A stretch of DNA of 64,000 nucleotides, from the NCBI GenBank assembly GCA_943324745.2, contig CALPMT020000005.1, forward strand, positions 1-64,000, written 5' to 3'. The notes beneath the pieces were generated by a model that saw only the letters and a list, made by a program, of their open reading frames with translations, had not been told where the DNA came from and made no database searches. This DNA comes from Chitinophaga pinensis (GTDB taxonomy: Bacteria; Bacteroidota; Bacteroidia; Flavobacteriales_D; Crocinitomicaceae). Both the position numbers and the translations under genes were made by a program. How positions within the stretch are numbered: position 1 is the stretch's first letter; each line of letters opens with the position of its first letter. Positions 7,921 through 17,371 of this stretch are shown here, in pieces.

Positions 7921-8957
7921 GAATCGCTATAGCGATAGTTGTTGTTTTACTTGGGATTTTTGTAGGTCCTAAAATTGCTGTTTTTATTGCAGGTCAATCA
8001 AAAACGGTAAATGCAGAAACAAAAGATTTTTACTACAATGCGCTAACAGGTTTAGAAGGGTTGGCAGATCAATTATCAACGGCTGGAATTATTGACGATA
8101 AATCAGATTTTATCAAAGTAGGCGAATATAAAAACTTAGATAATAGCACCTTAGCAAGTGGACGTTACCGTATTGAGTCAGGAACAAATTTTAGAACCTT
8201 GTTAAATGGATTTACGAAAAATTCTGCAGGAAATGGTAATGCCGAAGTAGAAGTGGAGGTAACTTTCAATAATTGTAGAGACATCTACCAATTAGCAGGT
8301 AAAGTGTCTAAAATGATTATGGTAGATAGTTCTAAGTTGGTTGCTGAAATTTTGAAACCGAGCATGCTAGCACGTTTAAATTTAACCGTTGAAACAGTAC
8401 CTGCTTTGTTTTTACCGAATACATACCGAATGTTCTACGATGTAACTCCAGAGGCATTTATCGAACGTATGGAAGCAAATTACAATGCTTTTTGGAACGA
8501 TACGCGTTTAGCAAAGCTTAAAAAATTAGATTTTAAACGCAGAGACCAAGTAGTAACGCTGGCAAGTATCGTTTATTCTGAACAAGCAAAAAATAGTGAA
8601 GAATGGCCTATAATCGCCGGTTTATATTTGAATCGTTTGGATGAAGGAATGAAATTACAATCTGATCCAACCTTTAAATTTTGTTGGGGAGATAAATTAA
8701 ATGGGGTTCAACGTTTAACGTTTGAGCATCGAGAAATAGAATGTGACTATAATACTTATATCCACAAAGGATTACCTCCCGGACCTATTTGTATTCCTCC
8801 ATCAGAAGTAGTGGATGCAGTTTTATCTCCAGATAATAACAACTATTTGTACATGTGTGCCAAGCCTGATTACACAGGAAGACATGATTTCACGGTGACT
8901 TATGAAGATCACAAAGAAAATGCGACAAAATTTCAACGTTGGATTGCTAAACAATAA
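7905..8957 (+). CDS. mltG: Endolytic murein transglycosylase MltG
   Basis: 350 residues with one N-terminal membrane anchor (about 5-28) and the rest periplasmic. A LysM-like region at about 80-160 is followed by the YceG/MltG catalytic domain with FLPNTYRMFYDVTPEAF and the catalytic glutamate E226 in LASIVYSEQ, aligned with ASIVEKE of E. coli MltG. Also present are LYLNRLDEGMKLQSDPT and GLPPGPICIPP. It cleaves nascent glycan strands and sets their length. Its start overlaps the acetyltransferase by 16 nt. Confidence 0.92.
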   Translation: MLKKIGIAIAIVVVLLGIFVGPKIAVFIAGQSKTVNAETKDFYYNALTGLEGLADQLSTAGIIDDKSDFIKVGEYKNLDNSTLASGRYRIESGTNFRTLLNGFTKNSAGNGNAEVEVEVTFNNCRDIYQLAGKVSKMIMVDSSKLVAEILKPSMLARLNLTVETVPALFLPNTYRMFYDVTPEAFIERMEANYNAFWNDTRLAKLKKLDFKRRDQVVTLASIVYSEQAKNSEEWPIIAGLYLNRLDEGMKLQSDPTFKFCWGDKLNGVQRLTFEHREIECDYNTYIHKGLPPGPICIPPSEVVDAVLSPDNNNYLYMCAKPDYTGRHDFTVTYEDHKENATKFQRWIAKQ

Positions 8958-8960
8958 GAC

Positions 8961-9602
8961 ATGGAGTTTATTGATGAAAAATTAGATGATTATGTTTGTG
9001 CTCACACAAGTGAAGAGTCTGATTTATTATATAAACTGAACAGAGAAACACATGTGGAAATTCTTCAACCAAGGATGTTAAGTGGTCATTTTCAGGGACG
9101 TGTATTAAGTATGTTTTCCAAAATGATGCGCCCTAAACGCATTCTAGAACTAGGTACATATACAGGTTATTCAGCATTGTGTCTCGTAGAAGGTTTACAT
9201 GTTGAAGGGGAATTGATTACCATTGATTGCAACGAAGAATTAGAAGAGTTTGCTAAAAGCTATTTTGAACTACATGAACGTAAAAATTCAATCAAACAAC
9301 TAGTTGGTGATGCTGGTGATATTATTCCCACAATTCAGGGTGAATTTGATTTGGTGTTTATGGATGCTGATAAAGAAAATTACCTGAATTATTATAGGTT
9401 ATTAATTGATCGTATTCCAAGTGGGGGATATTTATTAGCAGATAATGTTCTTTGGTCGGGCAAAGTTGTTGATGAAAAAAGCAACAACGATAAAGATACT
9501 AATGCAATAAAAGAGTTTAATTTATTTGTTCAAAATGATGATCGTGTTGAAAATGTAATGTTTCCAATACGTGATGGTTTATTAATGATACGTAAAAAAT
9601 AA
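8961..9602 (+). CDS. Class I SAM-dependent O-methyltransferase (caffeoyl-CoA OMT family)
   Basis: 213 residues. SAM-binding motif I (RILELGTYTGYSALCL) begins at about residue 59, followed by the metal-binding LVFMDADKENYLNYY and GGYLLADNVLWSGKV. These are diagnostic of the small cation-dependent O-methyltransferases (methyltransf_3) that act on catechol-like hydroxyls. The bacterial substrates are mostly unknown. It starts 3 nt after mltG and closes the operon. No sign of export. Confidence 0.85.
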   Translation: MEFIDEKLDDYVCAHTSEESDLLYKLNRETHVEILQPRMLSGHFQGRVLSMFSKMMRPKRILELGTYTGYSALCLVEGLHVEGELITIDCNEELEEFAKSYFELHERKNSIKQLVGDAGDIIPTIQGEFDLVFMDADKENYLNYYRLLIDRIPSGGYLLADNVLWSGKVVDEKSNNDKDTNAIKEFNLFVQNDDRVENVMFPIRDGLLMIRKK

Positions 9603-9608
9603 TAAGAC

Positions 9609-10571
9609 TTGAAAAAGAATCTACATAATATGCTAAAATTACTAGGACATGTTTTTGTCATAGTAATCTTTGTATGTATGTCTTCATTCATATATTCTCA
9701 AACACATACTGTTAAAACTATTGTTTACAATACGTTGGTTTTAAATTCATCAAAACTATTGATGAAAAATGCACATTTAGGAATCAAAGCATCAATTATT
9801 AAAGGTGACGACAAGGGACAAGTTATATATGCGGAAATCTTAAAAGGTCAAACGAACAATAAAGGAAATTTAACCATAGATATTGGGGTAGGATATGTGG
9901 TTGCTGGTAAATATTCCAATTTTGATATTACTGGAGGAGGACCGTATGTGATTAAATTGGAAATAGACCCACATGGGGGAACAAATTATACCCAACATAT
10001 AACGCGTCCATTTGTTAATTTAGCGAAAGGAACAACCGCGCCATTCAAATTTAGTGTTGGTTCAAAAGTGATTGTTAAACGTTTTATTGGAGAACTTTAT
10101 GGAGGTGGTATTATTTTCCATTTGACTAAAGATACATTAGGTAACGAGCACGGTTTGATAGCAAGTTTACACGATATTAGTACCTCTGCAAAATGGGGTT
10201 TAGGTGGTATTGATTTTTATGGTTTCAAAAATGCATCAGACGGTAAAGATAACTTTAAAGCAATGTTAAACAACGGTGCTGAAGCGGGGACAGCAGCTCG
10301 TTTGGTAGAAAAATATCAACATGATGGTTTTAAAGATTGGTATTTACCGGCTCTGAAGGAATTACTGTTGTTATATAATGTAAAAGAGATCATCGATAAA
10401 ACATTAGATACCGATAAAAATGAAAAAACAAAAGGTTTAGAACGTAAGCATTATTGGTCTTCAACAGGCTACAGTGCATCAACGTCCTGGTTTTTCAGCT
10501 TCTATAATGGTGGTGCCACAAATTATGGGAAATATTACGTGTTTAACGTAAGGGCTATTAGAGCATTCTAA
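9609..10571 (+). CDS. Exported protein with C-terminal DUF1566-like domain
   Basis: 320 residues from TTG 9609, or 313 from ATG 9630, where a signal peptide ending IYSQ begins. The middle (about 30-150) is beta-rich and resembles an immunoglobulin-like domain. The C-terminal part has the DUF1566/Fib-succ-like pattern: GGGIIFHLTKD, HGLIAS, FKDWYLPALKELLLLY, HYWSSTGY, and YYVFNVRAIRAF at the end. The domain occurs in many secreted Bacteroidota proteins and its role is unknown. The 3' end overlaps yqgE on the other strand by 4 nt. Confidence 0.75.
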   Translation: MKKNLHNMLKLLGHVFVIVIFVCMSSFIYSQTHTVKTIVYNTLVLNSSKLLMKNAHLGIKASIIKGDDKGQVIYAEILKGQTNNKGNLTIDIGVGYVVAGKYSNFDITGGGPYVIKLEIDPHGGTNYTQHITRPFVNLAKGTTAPFKFSVGSKVIVKRFIGELYGGGIIFHLTKDTLGNEHGLIASLHDISTSAKWGLGGIDFYGFKNASDGKDNFKAMLNNGAEAGTAARLVEKYQHDGFKDWYLPALKELLLLYNVKEIIDKTLDTDKNEKTKGLERKHYWSSTGYSASTSWFFSFYNGGATNYGKYYVFNVRAIRAF

Positions 10572-11146
10572 TTTTCGCTAGGATTTACAGGAAAATTTGA
10601 GATTAATTTATACTTACCTCCTAATTTCTCGATAAAATACTTCCATGGATCATGAATGCTCGTATCCATAACCTCATCCAAAGAATCTATTTCTGAAACA
10701 ATCCAAACATGGTCAGCTATCTCTTCCTCCAATTGCTTGGATTCCCATCCTGAATACCCTAAGAAAAAACGAATTTGGTGATTGTTAAATTGTTCTTCTT
10801 TTACAATTTTAGCTAATTGATCAAAATCCCCTCCTATATAGATTCCTTTTTGTAACTCAATACTCTCATTTAATTCGTGACCTATCGTATGTAAAAAGTA
10901 CAAACTTTCTGTTTCGACTGGCCCTCCGATACTCATTTGTATTTGAATTTCTGGAAAGTCAGGATTTAAATCTTGAATATTGATTTCTACTAAATGATTA
11001 AGGACAAAGCCAAAACTCCCTTCTTTAGAATGTTCACATAAATAAACAACTGAACGCTCAAAATACTCATCGCCAACAAATGGATCTGAGATTAAAATTC
11101 TCCCTTTCTTAGGCTTCAGTTTATTAGTGAATGAAATATCTAACAC
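10568..11146 (-). CDS. YqgE/AlgH family protein (UPF0301)
   Basis: 192 residues, the usual length. GRILISDPFVGDEYFERSVVYL and FGFVLNH near the N-terminus, ISIGGPV-type MSIGGPVETESLYFLH in the middle, and FFLGYSGWESKQLEEEI near the C-terminus match the AlgH/YqgE family. AlgH was named as a regulator of alginate genes in Pseudomonas, but its biochemical role is unsettled. Cytoplasmic. Its 3' end overlaps the DUF1566 gene by 4 nt. Confidence 0.88.
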   Translation of the reverse strand: MLDISFTNKLKPKKGRILISDPFVGDEYFERSVVYLCEHSKEGSFGFVLNHLVEINIQDLNPDFPEIQIQMSIGGPVETESLYFLHTIGHELNESIELQKGIYIGGDFDQLAKIVKEEQFNNHQIRFFLGYSGWESKQLEEEIADHVWIVSEIDSLDEVMDTSIHDPWKYFIEKLGGKYKLISNFPVNPSEN

Positions 11147-11197
11147 GTTGTTTTTTTGAGGGACAAAAATAAGAATAATTTATACGAAAGAAGTCTT

Positions 11198-13546
11198 CTA
11201 AAATTTAAAACTTATTCCCAAACTTGGAAGTATCGGAAATTGATAAATAGTTTTATTCGTAACACGATTGACATAAAAAATATTTTTTCGATTATATGCA
11301 TTTGTTACACTACCTACAATTTCAAGTACATATTTATCTTTGAATTTATAATTTTTCTTAACGGTAACATCTAATCGGTGATAATAAGGTAATCGTTCGC
11401 TATTAAAATCCCCTAAAATGATTCCCATCGATTGTTGATTGGTACTGGTAACATTTGTTGTTATACCAGCTGGAAATGATTCGTTTTGATAAAATCCTGC
11501 AGTTGGAGTAAATGGAAGTCCAGAACCTAAATTCCATCGTAAATTCAATTCTAACGTTTTCTTTTTTCCAAATAAGTAACTCGTTACTAAATTGATATTA
11601 TGTCTTCGATCAAAAACAGGTGCATATGTTTTCACACCATCCCAGCGAGTAGATTTACCATATGAATATACTGCCCAAATGAACAACCTGTCTTTAGTGA
11701 ATTTTAGAAGTGCATCAAAACCATACGTTTTAGCTGTTTCAATAATAAAATCCTTTTTTTCGACATCTATTTTGTTAAAAGACGAAGGATCATTTTCATC
11801 ATATAACTTATTGGTATTAATGTTACTTAATTGAGGGAAATATTTATAATAACCTTCTAAATTTAAACTAAAATAGTTACCTAAATCAATCTCAGTTCCT
11901 AAAATCGCGTGCCAAGAATATTGTATTGCACTCTTTACATCTGTAATTGTTCCATTTTCATGTGTTAATTTTGCTTGAAAATTCGTTGGAGCAGATAATA
12001 AACCATTAAATAAATTTACAACGTCTTTATCAGAAGAGGTTGAGGTAAAATTTTGCGAGTATTTACCCCCTGAAAATTTAAATCTTAATTTATCAAACGC
12101 ATTCCATTTAATTCCTAATCGTGGTTCCGGTGAGATGACACCTCTGGAAATATATCCCTGTGTTCTGAAACCCGGTTGGAATACCCATTTGCCTTTTATT
12201 ACTTTGTAATTGATATATGAACTAACTTCAAAAGTAGTGTTTTCATCACTTATTTTTGTAGTTAATTCATTATATGTAGTGTAACTAGTGTTGAATGCGT
12301 TGATACAAACTCCAAAATCTAATTGCCCTTCATTTTTCTTAAAATAAGTAAAATCAAAACCCAGTTCGGTACCTCCAATTGAACTTGTACGATCAGGCAT
12401 GTTTTGTTCTTTGAATCCTAAGCTATAACTCGAAGTGTTTACGTGACCGCGAATCAACGCTGCAGAACTACTTGGAACAACAATAAAATTAATTCCTCCT
12501 CCTTTTTGTTTGAAGTTGATGTCTGCTAAATCTGTATATGTGACTTTATCATTATTGTTAAAACCGAAAAAACTAAACTTTGATCCACCGCCAGCATTCA
12601 ACGTGATCTTACCAAAGTAATCACCAAAATTATATGGTAATCCATTTCCGTTATTAATTCCTGGATATAAACTCTTTGATGTGTAATCCAACATAGATTG
12701 TTTAGCCGAAAACACATAAGATCCATTTGAAAATCCGTCCTCCTTTTGTTTTCCCATTGGCCCTTCTAACACTACTTTACCCATAAAAGGACTAATAGAT
12801 ACCTTACCACCAAACGTTTTACGGTTTCCGTCTCTGTAAGAAATATCCATAATTGATGATATTCTTCCCCCATATCGAGAATCAAACCCTCCGGTATAAA
12901 CATCTACATTTTTTACTAATTCTGTTTCAAAAATTGAAAAGAAACCAATGGAGTGGAATGGATTATAAATCGTAATTCCATCTAATAACACCTTGTTTTG
13001 GATAGGTGTTCCACCACGCACGTAAATTTGCCCTCCTTGATCACCTGTTGTAACAACACCGGGAGTTACACTAAATGCACCTACAATATCATTTTCCCCT
13101 CCAATACTCGGAATGCGTTCTAACCCTTTTTTGTCTAATTTTATATGAGACATATTTACTTCAGTAGTCTTCTTTTTAGCTTCTACATTAACACGAGCAA
13201 TTCCTAATTCTTTTGTCGTAATCGCCTTAATTAATTCATATTTTTTTTGAAAAATTAGAGTTTCAGGAGTCAATGTTATACTATCATTCAACGTTTCATA
13301 GAGCGTACTTTCAATAATAACTGAGTATTTTCCTATACTCAATTTGGGAATTGAGAAAAATCCATTAACATCTGTTACAGCAGCTGAAAATTCATTGGTC
13401 GAAGAGTAGATTTTAATTTTTTGAAAAGGAATAATCTCACCAGATGATTTTTCATGAATGAAACCTCTGAAAATGGATGCTTGACTAAACGTTTTGAATG
13501 AAATAAAAGTAGAGAAAAGAAGTAACGTTAATAGCGTGTTTTTCAT
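11198..13546 (-). CDS. TonB-dependent outer-membrane receptor with CarboxypepD_reg-like domain
   Basis: 782 residues: signal peptide (about 1-22), a CarboxypepD_reg-like beta-sandwich (about 27-110, GEIIPFQKIKIYSS...VTDVNGFFSIPKL), a plug domain (about 125-235, GGQIYVRGGTPIQNKVLLDG), and a barrel ending in an aromatic residue (LGISFKF). It imports a ligand across the outer membrane using TonB energy. There is no SusD-like partner next to it, so it is not a SusCD pair; siderophore, metal or peptide uptake remain possible. Its start overlaps mazG by 4 nt, so the two are cotranscribed even though no functional link is known. Confidence 0.88.
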   Translation of the reverse strand: MKNTLLTLLLFSTFISFKTFSQASIFRGFIHEKSSGEIIPFQKIKIYSSTNEFSAAVTDVNGFFSIPKLSIGKYSVIIESTLYETLNDSITLTPETLIFQKKYELIKAITTKELGIARVNVEAKKKTTEVNMSHIKLDKKGLERIPSIGGENDIVGAFSVTPGVVTTGDQGGQIYVRGGTPIQNKVLLDGITIYNPFHSIGFFSIFETELVKNVDVYTGGFDSRYGGRISSIMDISYRDGNRKTFGGKVSISPFMGKVVLEGPMGKQKEDGFSNGSYVFSAKQSMLDYTSKSLYPGINNGNGLPYNFGDYFGKITLNAGGGSKFSFFGFNNNDKVTYTDLADINFKQKGGGINFIVVPSSSAALIRGHVNTSSYSLGFKEQNMPDRTSSIGGTELGFDFTYFKKNEGQLDFGVCINAFNTSYTTYNELTTKISDENTTFEVSSYINYKVIKGKWVFQPGFRTQGYISRGVISPEPRLGIKWNAFDKLRFKFSGGKYSQNFTSTSSDKDVVNLFNGLLSAPTNFQAKLTHENGTITDVKSAIQYSWHAILGTEIDLGNYFSLNLEGYYKYFPQLSNINTNKLYDENDPSSFNKIDVEKKDFIIETAKTYGFDALLKFTKDRLFIWAVYSYGKSTRWDGVKTYAPVFDRRHNINLVTSYLFGKKKTLELNLRWNLGSGLPFTPTAGFYQNESFPAGITTNVTSTNQQSMGIILGDFNSERLPYYHRLDVTVKKNYKFKDKYVLEIVGSVTNAYNRKNIFYVNRVTNKTIYQFPILPSLGISFKF

Positions 13547-14322
13547 TTGTTTAATTTTTCAAGTTCTTTTGCTTTATTCCAAAATACATCCATTTCAGTT
13601 AAATTCATTTCACTGATATTTTCGCCTGCTTTTTGCATCAAAGTTTCCATGCTCTGAAAACGCGACTTAAATTTTTGATTGGTCTTTTCTAAGGCATTTT
13701 CTGGATTTACACCAATAAAACGAGCGTAATTGATTAATGAAAATAATACATCACCAAATTCGCTTTCTATTTCTTTCTCATCGTTTGAGACTTCAGCTTC
13801 TTGTAATTCTCCAAGTTCTTCTTGTACTTTATCCCAAACTTGCGCTTTAGTATCCCAATCAAACCCAATACCTTTTACTTTTTCTTGTATACGCATTGCT
13901 TTGACCAAAGCGGGTAAGGAAGTAGGAACACCCTCTAAAACTGATTTTTTACCTTCTTTTAATTTTAATTTCTCCCAATTTGCTTTTACTTCCTCTTCAG
14001 TGTTTGCCTCTGTGTCCCCATAAATATGAGGGTGACGGTAAATCAGTTTGTCACAGATTGCCTGTAATACACTTTCAACATCAAACGCATTTTGTTCCGA
14101 ACCTATTTTACAATAAAAAACTAAGTGTAGAAATAAATCACCCAATTCTCCTTTTAAAGAATTTAGATCATTCATTGAAATTGCATCTGCTAATTCGTAT
14201 GTTTCCTCTATCGTTAAGGTACGTAAAGATTCAAGCGTTTGTTTTTTATCCCATGGACATTTGACACGCAAGTCATCCATGATGTTCAATAATCGTTCAA
14301 AAGCAAGTAAACGTGGATCCAT
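13543..14322 (-). CDS. mazG: Nucleoside triphosphate pyrophosphohydrolase MazG
   Basis: 259 residues with the full two-domain MazG layout. The first domain carries CPWDKKQTLESLRTLTIEETYEL and GELGDLFLHLVFYCKIG; the second carries ELGELQEAEVSN and ESEFGDVLFSLINYARFIG. The Glu/Glu/Asp metal-binding pattern is kept in both. It hydrolyses NTPs and dNTPs to monophosphate plus pyrophosphate, a nucleotide-pool housekeeping role. The short spacer upstream (14323-14431) contains ATTAGAATA direct repeats but no recognisable -7 box. Confidence 0.93.
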   Translation of the reverse strand: MDPRLLAFERLLNIMDDLRVKCPWDKKQTLESLRTLTIEETYELADAISMNDLNSLKGELGDLFLHLVFYCKIGSEQNAFDVESVLQAICDKLIYRHPHIYGDTEANTEEEVKANWEKLKLKEGKKSVLEGVPTSLPALVKAMRIQEKVKGIGFDWDTKAQVWDKVQEELGELQEAEVSNDEKEIESEFGDVLFSLINYARFIGVNPENALEKTNQKFKSRFQSMETLMQKAGENISEMNLTEMDVFWNKAKELEKLNK

Positions 14323-14402
14323 ATATTCTAAATAAAAATCTAATATAATTAGAATAATTAGAATTGTTATTGAACTTTTTGTTGTATTCGAAACTATCTA
14401 AG

Positions 14403-14423
14403 GATTTAGCAAAATGCTAAATC
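14403..14423. other. Hairpin downstream of the HU-SPOR gene
   Basis: GATTTAGCA (14403-14411) and TGCTAAATC (14415-14423) form a perfect 9-bp stem with an AAA loop, just beyond the stop of the HU-SPOR gene. No T run follows on the minus strand, so it is a weak terminator or an RNA-stability element. Confidence 0.45.
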
Positions 14424-14431
14424 AATTTCTA

Positions 14432-16438
14432 CTATTTACTTTCAGTTCCTTTTTTTCCTCCTTTGTATAATTTAAGAGCTTTATTAGATTCGGATAATGT
14501 TGAAAAAGAACCTAAACAAACAGAAAATTGCCCATTATCTTCTTTTGAAAATGCGGATGAAAATCCATTCGTTTTTAGGTTGTTAACTGATTGATCTGCT
14601 AAGGATTTGTCTTTGTATGTGCCCACGATAACTTGTATGTTTTTATTTGCAGAAACATATCCAGTGTTTGTTGGGGTTGCTTTGGTTGAAGTTGTAGTTT
14701 TCACCGTTGTAATTTTTACTGCAGGAGTAATACTCACAACTGTTGTAGGTATTGGAGTAGTTCCTTTTGTTACTGTAGATGTACTAGAAGTTACAGTTGG
14801 TTTTGGTGTAGGAGTAGTTCCTTTCGTTACTGTAGATGTACTAGAAGTTACAGTTGGTTTTGGTGCTGGTGTAGGAGTAGTTCCTTTTGTTACTGTAGAT
14901 GTACTAGAAGTTACAGTTGGTTTTGTTGTGGTTGTTGTATTAGAAGTAACAGTTGCTTTTGTTGCAGGAGGAACAGACGTTCCTTTTGATGCAGACGTTA
15001 GATTGGAAGTAACGCTTGGTTTGGATTCCGTTTTTGCTATTAATTCAGCTTGTGATTTTAACTTCTTTGCTGCTTTAGCTTTCGCTATTAATTCAGCTTG
15101 AATTTTTATTTTCTTTGCTACTTCAGCTTTCGCTTTTGTTGTTGATTCAGTTTTCTTAACTTCTTTTACATTGGATGCGTTACTCTTAGTAGATTTCTTC
15201 GTTTCTGTTCCTGAGGTTAGTTTACCTTTAACTTTTCCAACGGAAGTAACGTTACTCTTTTCTTCTTTTTCTCTATGTTTTGCAATTTCATTTCGTAACT
15301 CTTCCTTTTCAATGACTTTAGAAGTAACAATTTTAGACTCTTTTTTATCTATAACTGTAAGATGTAATTTACCATCACGTTGTATTTTGACATAATACAT
15401 CACACCTCCAGTAATTAGGATTGCAGAAATTAACCATAACAAAATGGAACGAGATTTTTTCTTTTCCTTTGGAGTAGATTTGGCTATTTCTTTTGCTTCA
15501 AGTTGCGCTGCTTTTTTTAATCTTTTCTCTTCTTCTTTCTTTGCTGCTGCTTCATTTTTTAATTTTGCCCGAAGCTGCTTTTTATCCATTTGTGATTCTG
15601 TTTCAACTATCTTCGGTTCTTCTAAAGTTGAATCATTTTCAACCAAAATAGCACTTGCTGGCGTTTCTATGATTTCTTCAATTGTCTGAACATTTTCTAC
15701 AACTATAGGATCTATTTTTGGAGTTGCTTGCTCAATTGTAATCGGAGTGATAATTTCTTCAATTACGATAGCATTTGAAGAATCATTGAGATCAGTTGAC
15801 TCTATAATAGTAGAAAGATCTTCAGTGTTTGTTTCACCTAACAATTCATCGATTGATTTGTTTTCTGTAATTGGTTGATGTATCTCTGGTTCTTCCTCTA
15901 TGATCGGATGAATGATTGTTTCTTCTAATGTTAAATGGAGAGGATTACTTGAAACAGAAGACTCTTCTTCGATTTGATGATGAACTTCTTCGTCAGATTT
16001 GATCGATTTTTCAATGATTGGTTCTTCTTTTTTCTTTTCAACGATGGGAGTAGCTTTTTTGGGCTGAGATTGTTGACGTTCCTGTATTTTTTTTGATAAA
16101 ATTGAATTGTCTTTTACTTGGTAATCTTCCCAACGTTCAAAATCTAATTCTCCAGCATTATTTTTGAAAAAACGACCAAATCCCTCCATTTCAAATACAT
16201 CACCTTCTGCAATAGCCGTCTTAATTGCTTCTGTAAAATTAGTTAATATTTGCTTCGCTTCAGAAAGTTCAACTCCTTCGTGTGTAGATATATACTTAGT
16301 TAAATGACCGTCGTCATGCTTTAAAAATGGCATGAAATAAATATCTCCAGTTTTTGAACTTGTAACTGTTAAAGCTCCCAAACCTGGAATAATAATCGTA
16401 TTTTCTTCTTTTAGAATGTCTTGTAGAAAGTTGTGCAT
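14432..16438 (-). CDS. HU-fold (CCDC81-type) membrane protein with C-terminal SPOR domain
   Basis: 668 residues in four parts. Residues 1-120 resemble the prokaryotic CCDC81-like HU domain (IIIPGLGALT, DVFEMEGFGRFFKNNAGELDFE). An acidic linker rich in Glu/Ile follows (about 125-320). One membrane segment (ILLWLISAILITGGVMYYV) sits at about 335-353. A Ser/Thr/Lys/Pro-rich periplasmic linker then leads to a SPOR domain (IQVIVGTYKDKSLADQSV...FSVCLGSFSTLSE), which binds denuded glycan strands at the division septum. HU-SPOR proteins are typical of Bacteroidota and probably act in cell-envelope or division processes. The linker has three 19-21-residue tandem repeats. Confidence 0.85.
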   Translation of the reverse strand: MHNFLQDILKEENTIIIPGLGALTVTSSKTGDIYFMPFLKHDDGHLTKYISTHEGVELSEAKQILTNFTEAIKTAIAEGDVFEMEGFGRFFKNNAGELDFERWEDYQVKDNSILSKKIQERQQSQPKKATPIVEKKKEEPIIEKSIKSDEEVHHQIEEESSVSSNPLHLTLEETIIHPIIEEEPEIHQPITENKSIDELLGETNTEDLSTIIESTDLNDSSNAIVIEEIITPITIEQATPKIDPIVVENVQTIEEIIETPASAILVENDSTLEEPKIVETESQMDKKQLRAKLKNEAAAKKEEEKRLKKAAQLEAKEIAKSTPKEKKKSRSILLWLISAILITGGVMYYVKIQRDGKLHLTVIDKKESKIVTSKVIEKEELRNEIAKHREKEEKSNVTSVGKVKGKLTSGTETKKSTKSNASNVKEVKKTESTTKAKAEVAKKIKIQAELIAKAKAAKKLKSQAELIAKTESKPSVTSNLTSASKGTSVPPATKATVTSNTTTTTKPTVTSSTSTVTKGTTPTPAPKPTVTSSTSTVTKGTTPTPKPTVTSSTSTVTKGTTPIPTTVVSITPAVKITTVKTTTSTKATPTNTGYVSANKNIQVIVGTYKDKSLADQSVNNLKTNGFSSAFSKEDNGQFSVCLGSFSTLSESNKALKLYKGGKKGTESK
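14761..14925. repeat. In-frame tandem repeat in the HU-SPOR linker
   Basis: Three near-identical units begin at 14761, 14818 and 14881 (periods 57 and 63 bp), each starting TTCCTTTYGTTACTGTAG. They encode KPTVTSSTSTVTKGTTPTP; the copy spanning 14818-14880 has a two-codon insertion (AP). Near identity at synonymous sites indicates recent duplication or ongoing slippage. A second, shorter duplication (QAELIAK units) lies at about 15037-15101. Confidence 0.85.
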
Positions 16439-16478
16439 ACAAAGAGTTTTTGAACTAGTGTAAAGTTACAATTTTGAA

Positions 16479-17336
16479 TTAATTAAAAATATCTTTTAAC
16501 GTAAATGTCTGATCTAATCGAACGCCGCGATCAGTCTGTTTTAAAGTACAACATTCATTCACAATGTCATGCTCAAAAAATAAAATATAATTGTTTTCAA
16601 CGGCTTCATCTAAAAATAATAATTTTTCAGACATCGTTATCAAGGGTCGTGTATCATAACCCATGATGTAAGGTAAGGGAAGATGCCCTACACTAGGTAA
16701 TAAATCGGCCATGAAAACGATTGTTTTTCCTTGATAAGCGATTTTAGGTAACATCATAGATTCAGTATGACCATCTACAAAAAAAGCATCTATATCCTTA
16801 AAAATATTTTTGGTTATATTTCCAGTTCTTGAAATGAATTTAAGCTGACCACTTTCTTGAATTGGTAGAATATTTTCTTTGAGAAAAGAAGCTTTCTCTC
16901 TTGGATTTGGTTCAACAGCCCATTGCCAATGTTGCTCGTTTGACCAATAAGTTGCATTCGTAAAGGCGGGTTCAAATCCAGTTTTGTTTTTATTCCATTG
17001 AATAGCACCTCCGCAATGATCAAAATGAAGGTGGGTTAAAAAGACATCAGTTATATCTGCTTTTGTATATCCGAGTTGATTAAGTTTTTGCTCAAATAAA
17101 TCAGTCTCTGTTAAGTAAAAATGACCGAAGAATTTATCATCTTGTTTATTACCAATACCTGTATCAATAAGTATTAATTGATTGTCTTGCTCAATTAACA
17201 AGCTGCGCATAGCCCAATCACACATATTGTTTGTATCAGCAGGATTCGTTTTATTCCAAATGGATTTTGGAACAACACCAAACATGGCGCCGCCATCCAA
17301 TTTAAAATTTCCAGTATTGATGGAATGAATTGTCAT
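16479..17336 (-). CDS. MBL-fold metallo-hydrolase
   Basis: 285 residues. The zinc-binding signature is intact: H102-x-H104-x-D106-H107 in FLTHLHFDHCGG, with the preceding LILIDTGIGNK and later histidines in VDGHTES and FFEHD. The layout matches the quorum-quenching lactonase/metallo-hydrolase group, but substrate specificity cannot be read. No signal peptide, so cytoplasmic. It follows the TrmH-type gene by 35 nt and is probably cotranscribed. Confidence 0.83.
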   Translation of the reverse strand: MTIHSINTGNFKLDGGAMFGVVPKSIWNKTNPADTNNMCDWAMRSLLIEQDNQLILIDTGIGNKQDDKFFGHFYLTETDLFEQKLNQLGYTKADITDVFLTHLHFDHCGGAIQWNKNKTGFEPAFTNATYWSNEQHWQWAVEPNPREKASFLKENILPIQESGQLKFISRTGNITKNIFKDIDAFFVDGHTESMMLPKIAYQGKTIVFMADLLPSVGHLPLPYIMGYDTRPLITMSEKLLFLDEAVENNYILFFEHDIVNECCTLKQTDRGVRLDQTFTLKDIFN

Positions 17337-17371
17337 TTAATGTAGTTTATGATTGAAACATATACGTGAAT

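Noticed and set aside
14607-15101. Plus-strand ORF rich in Val/Thr repeats
   Set aside because: It is the complement of the repeat linker in the HU-SPOR gene, where the coding frame, membrane segment and SPOR domain are clear.
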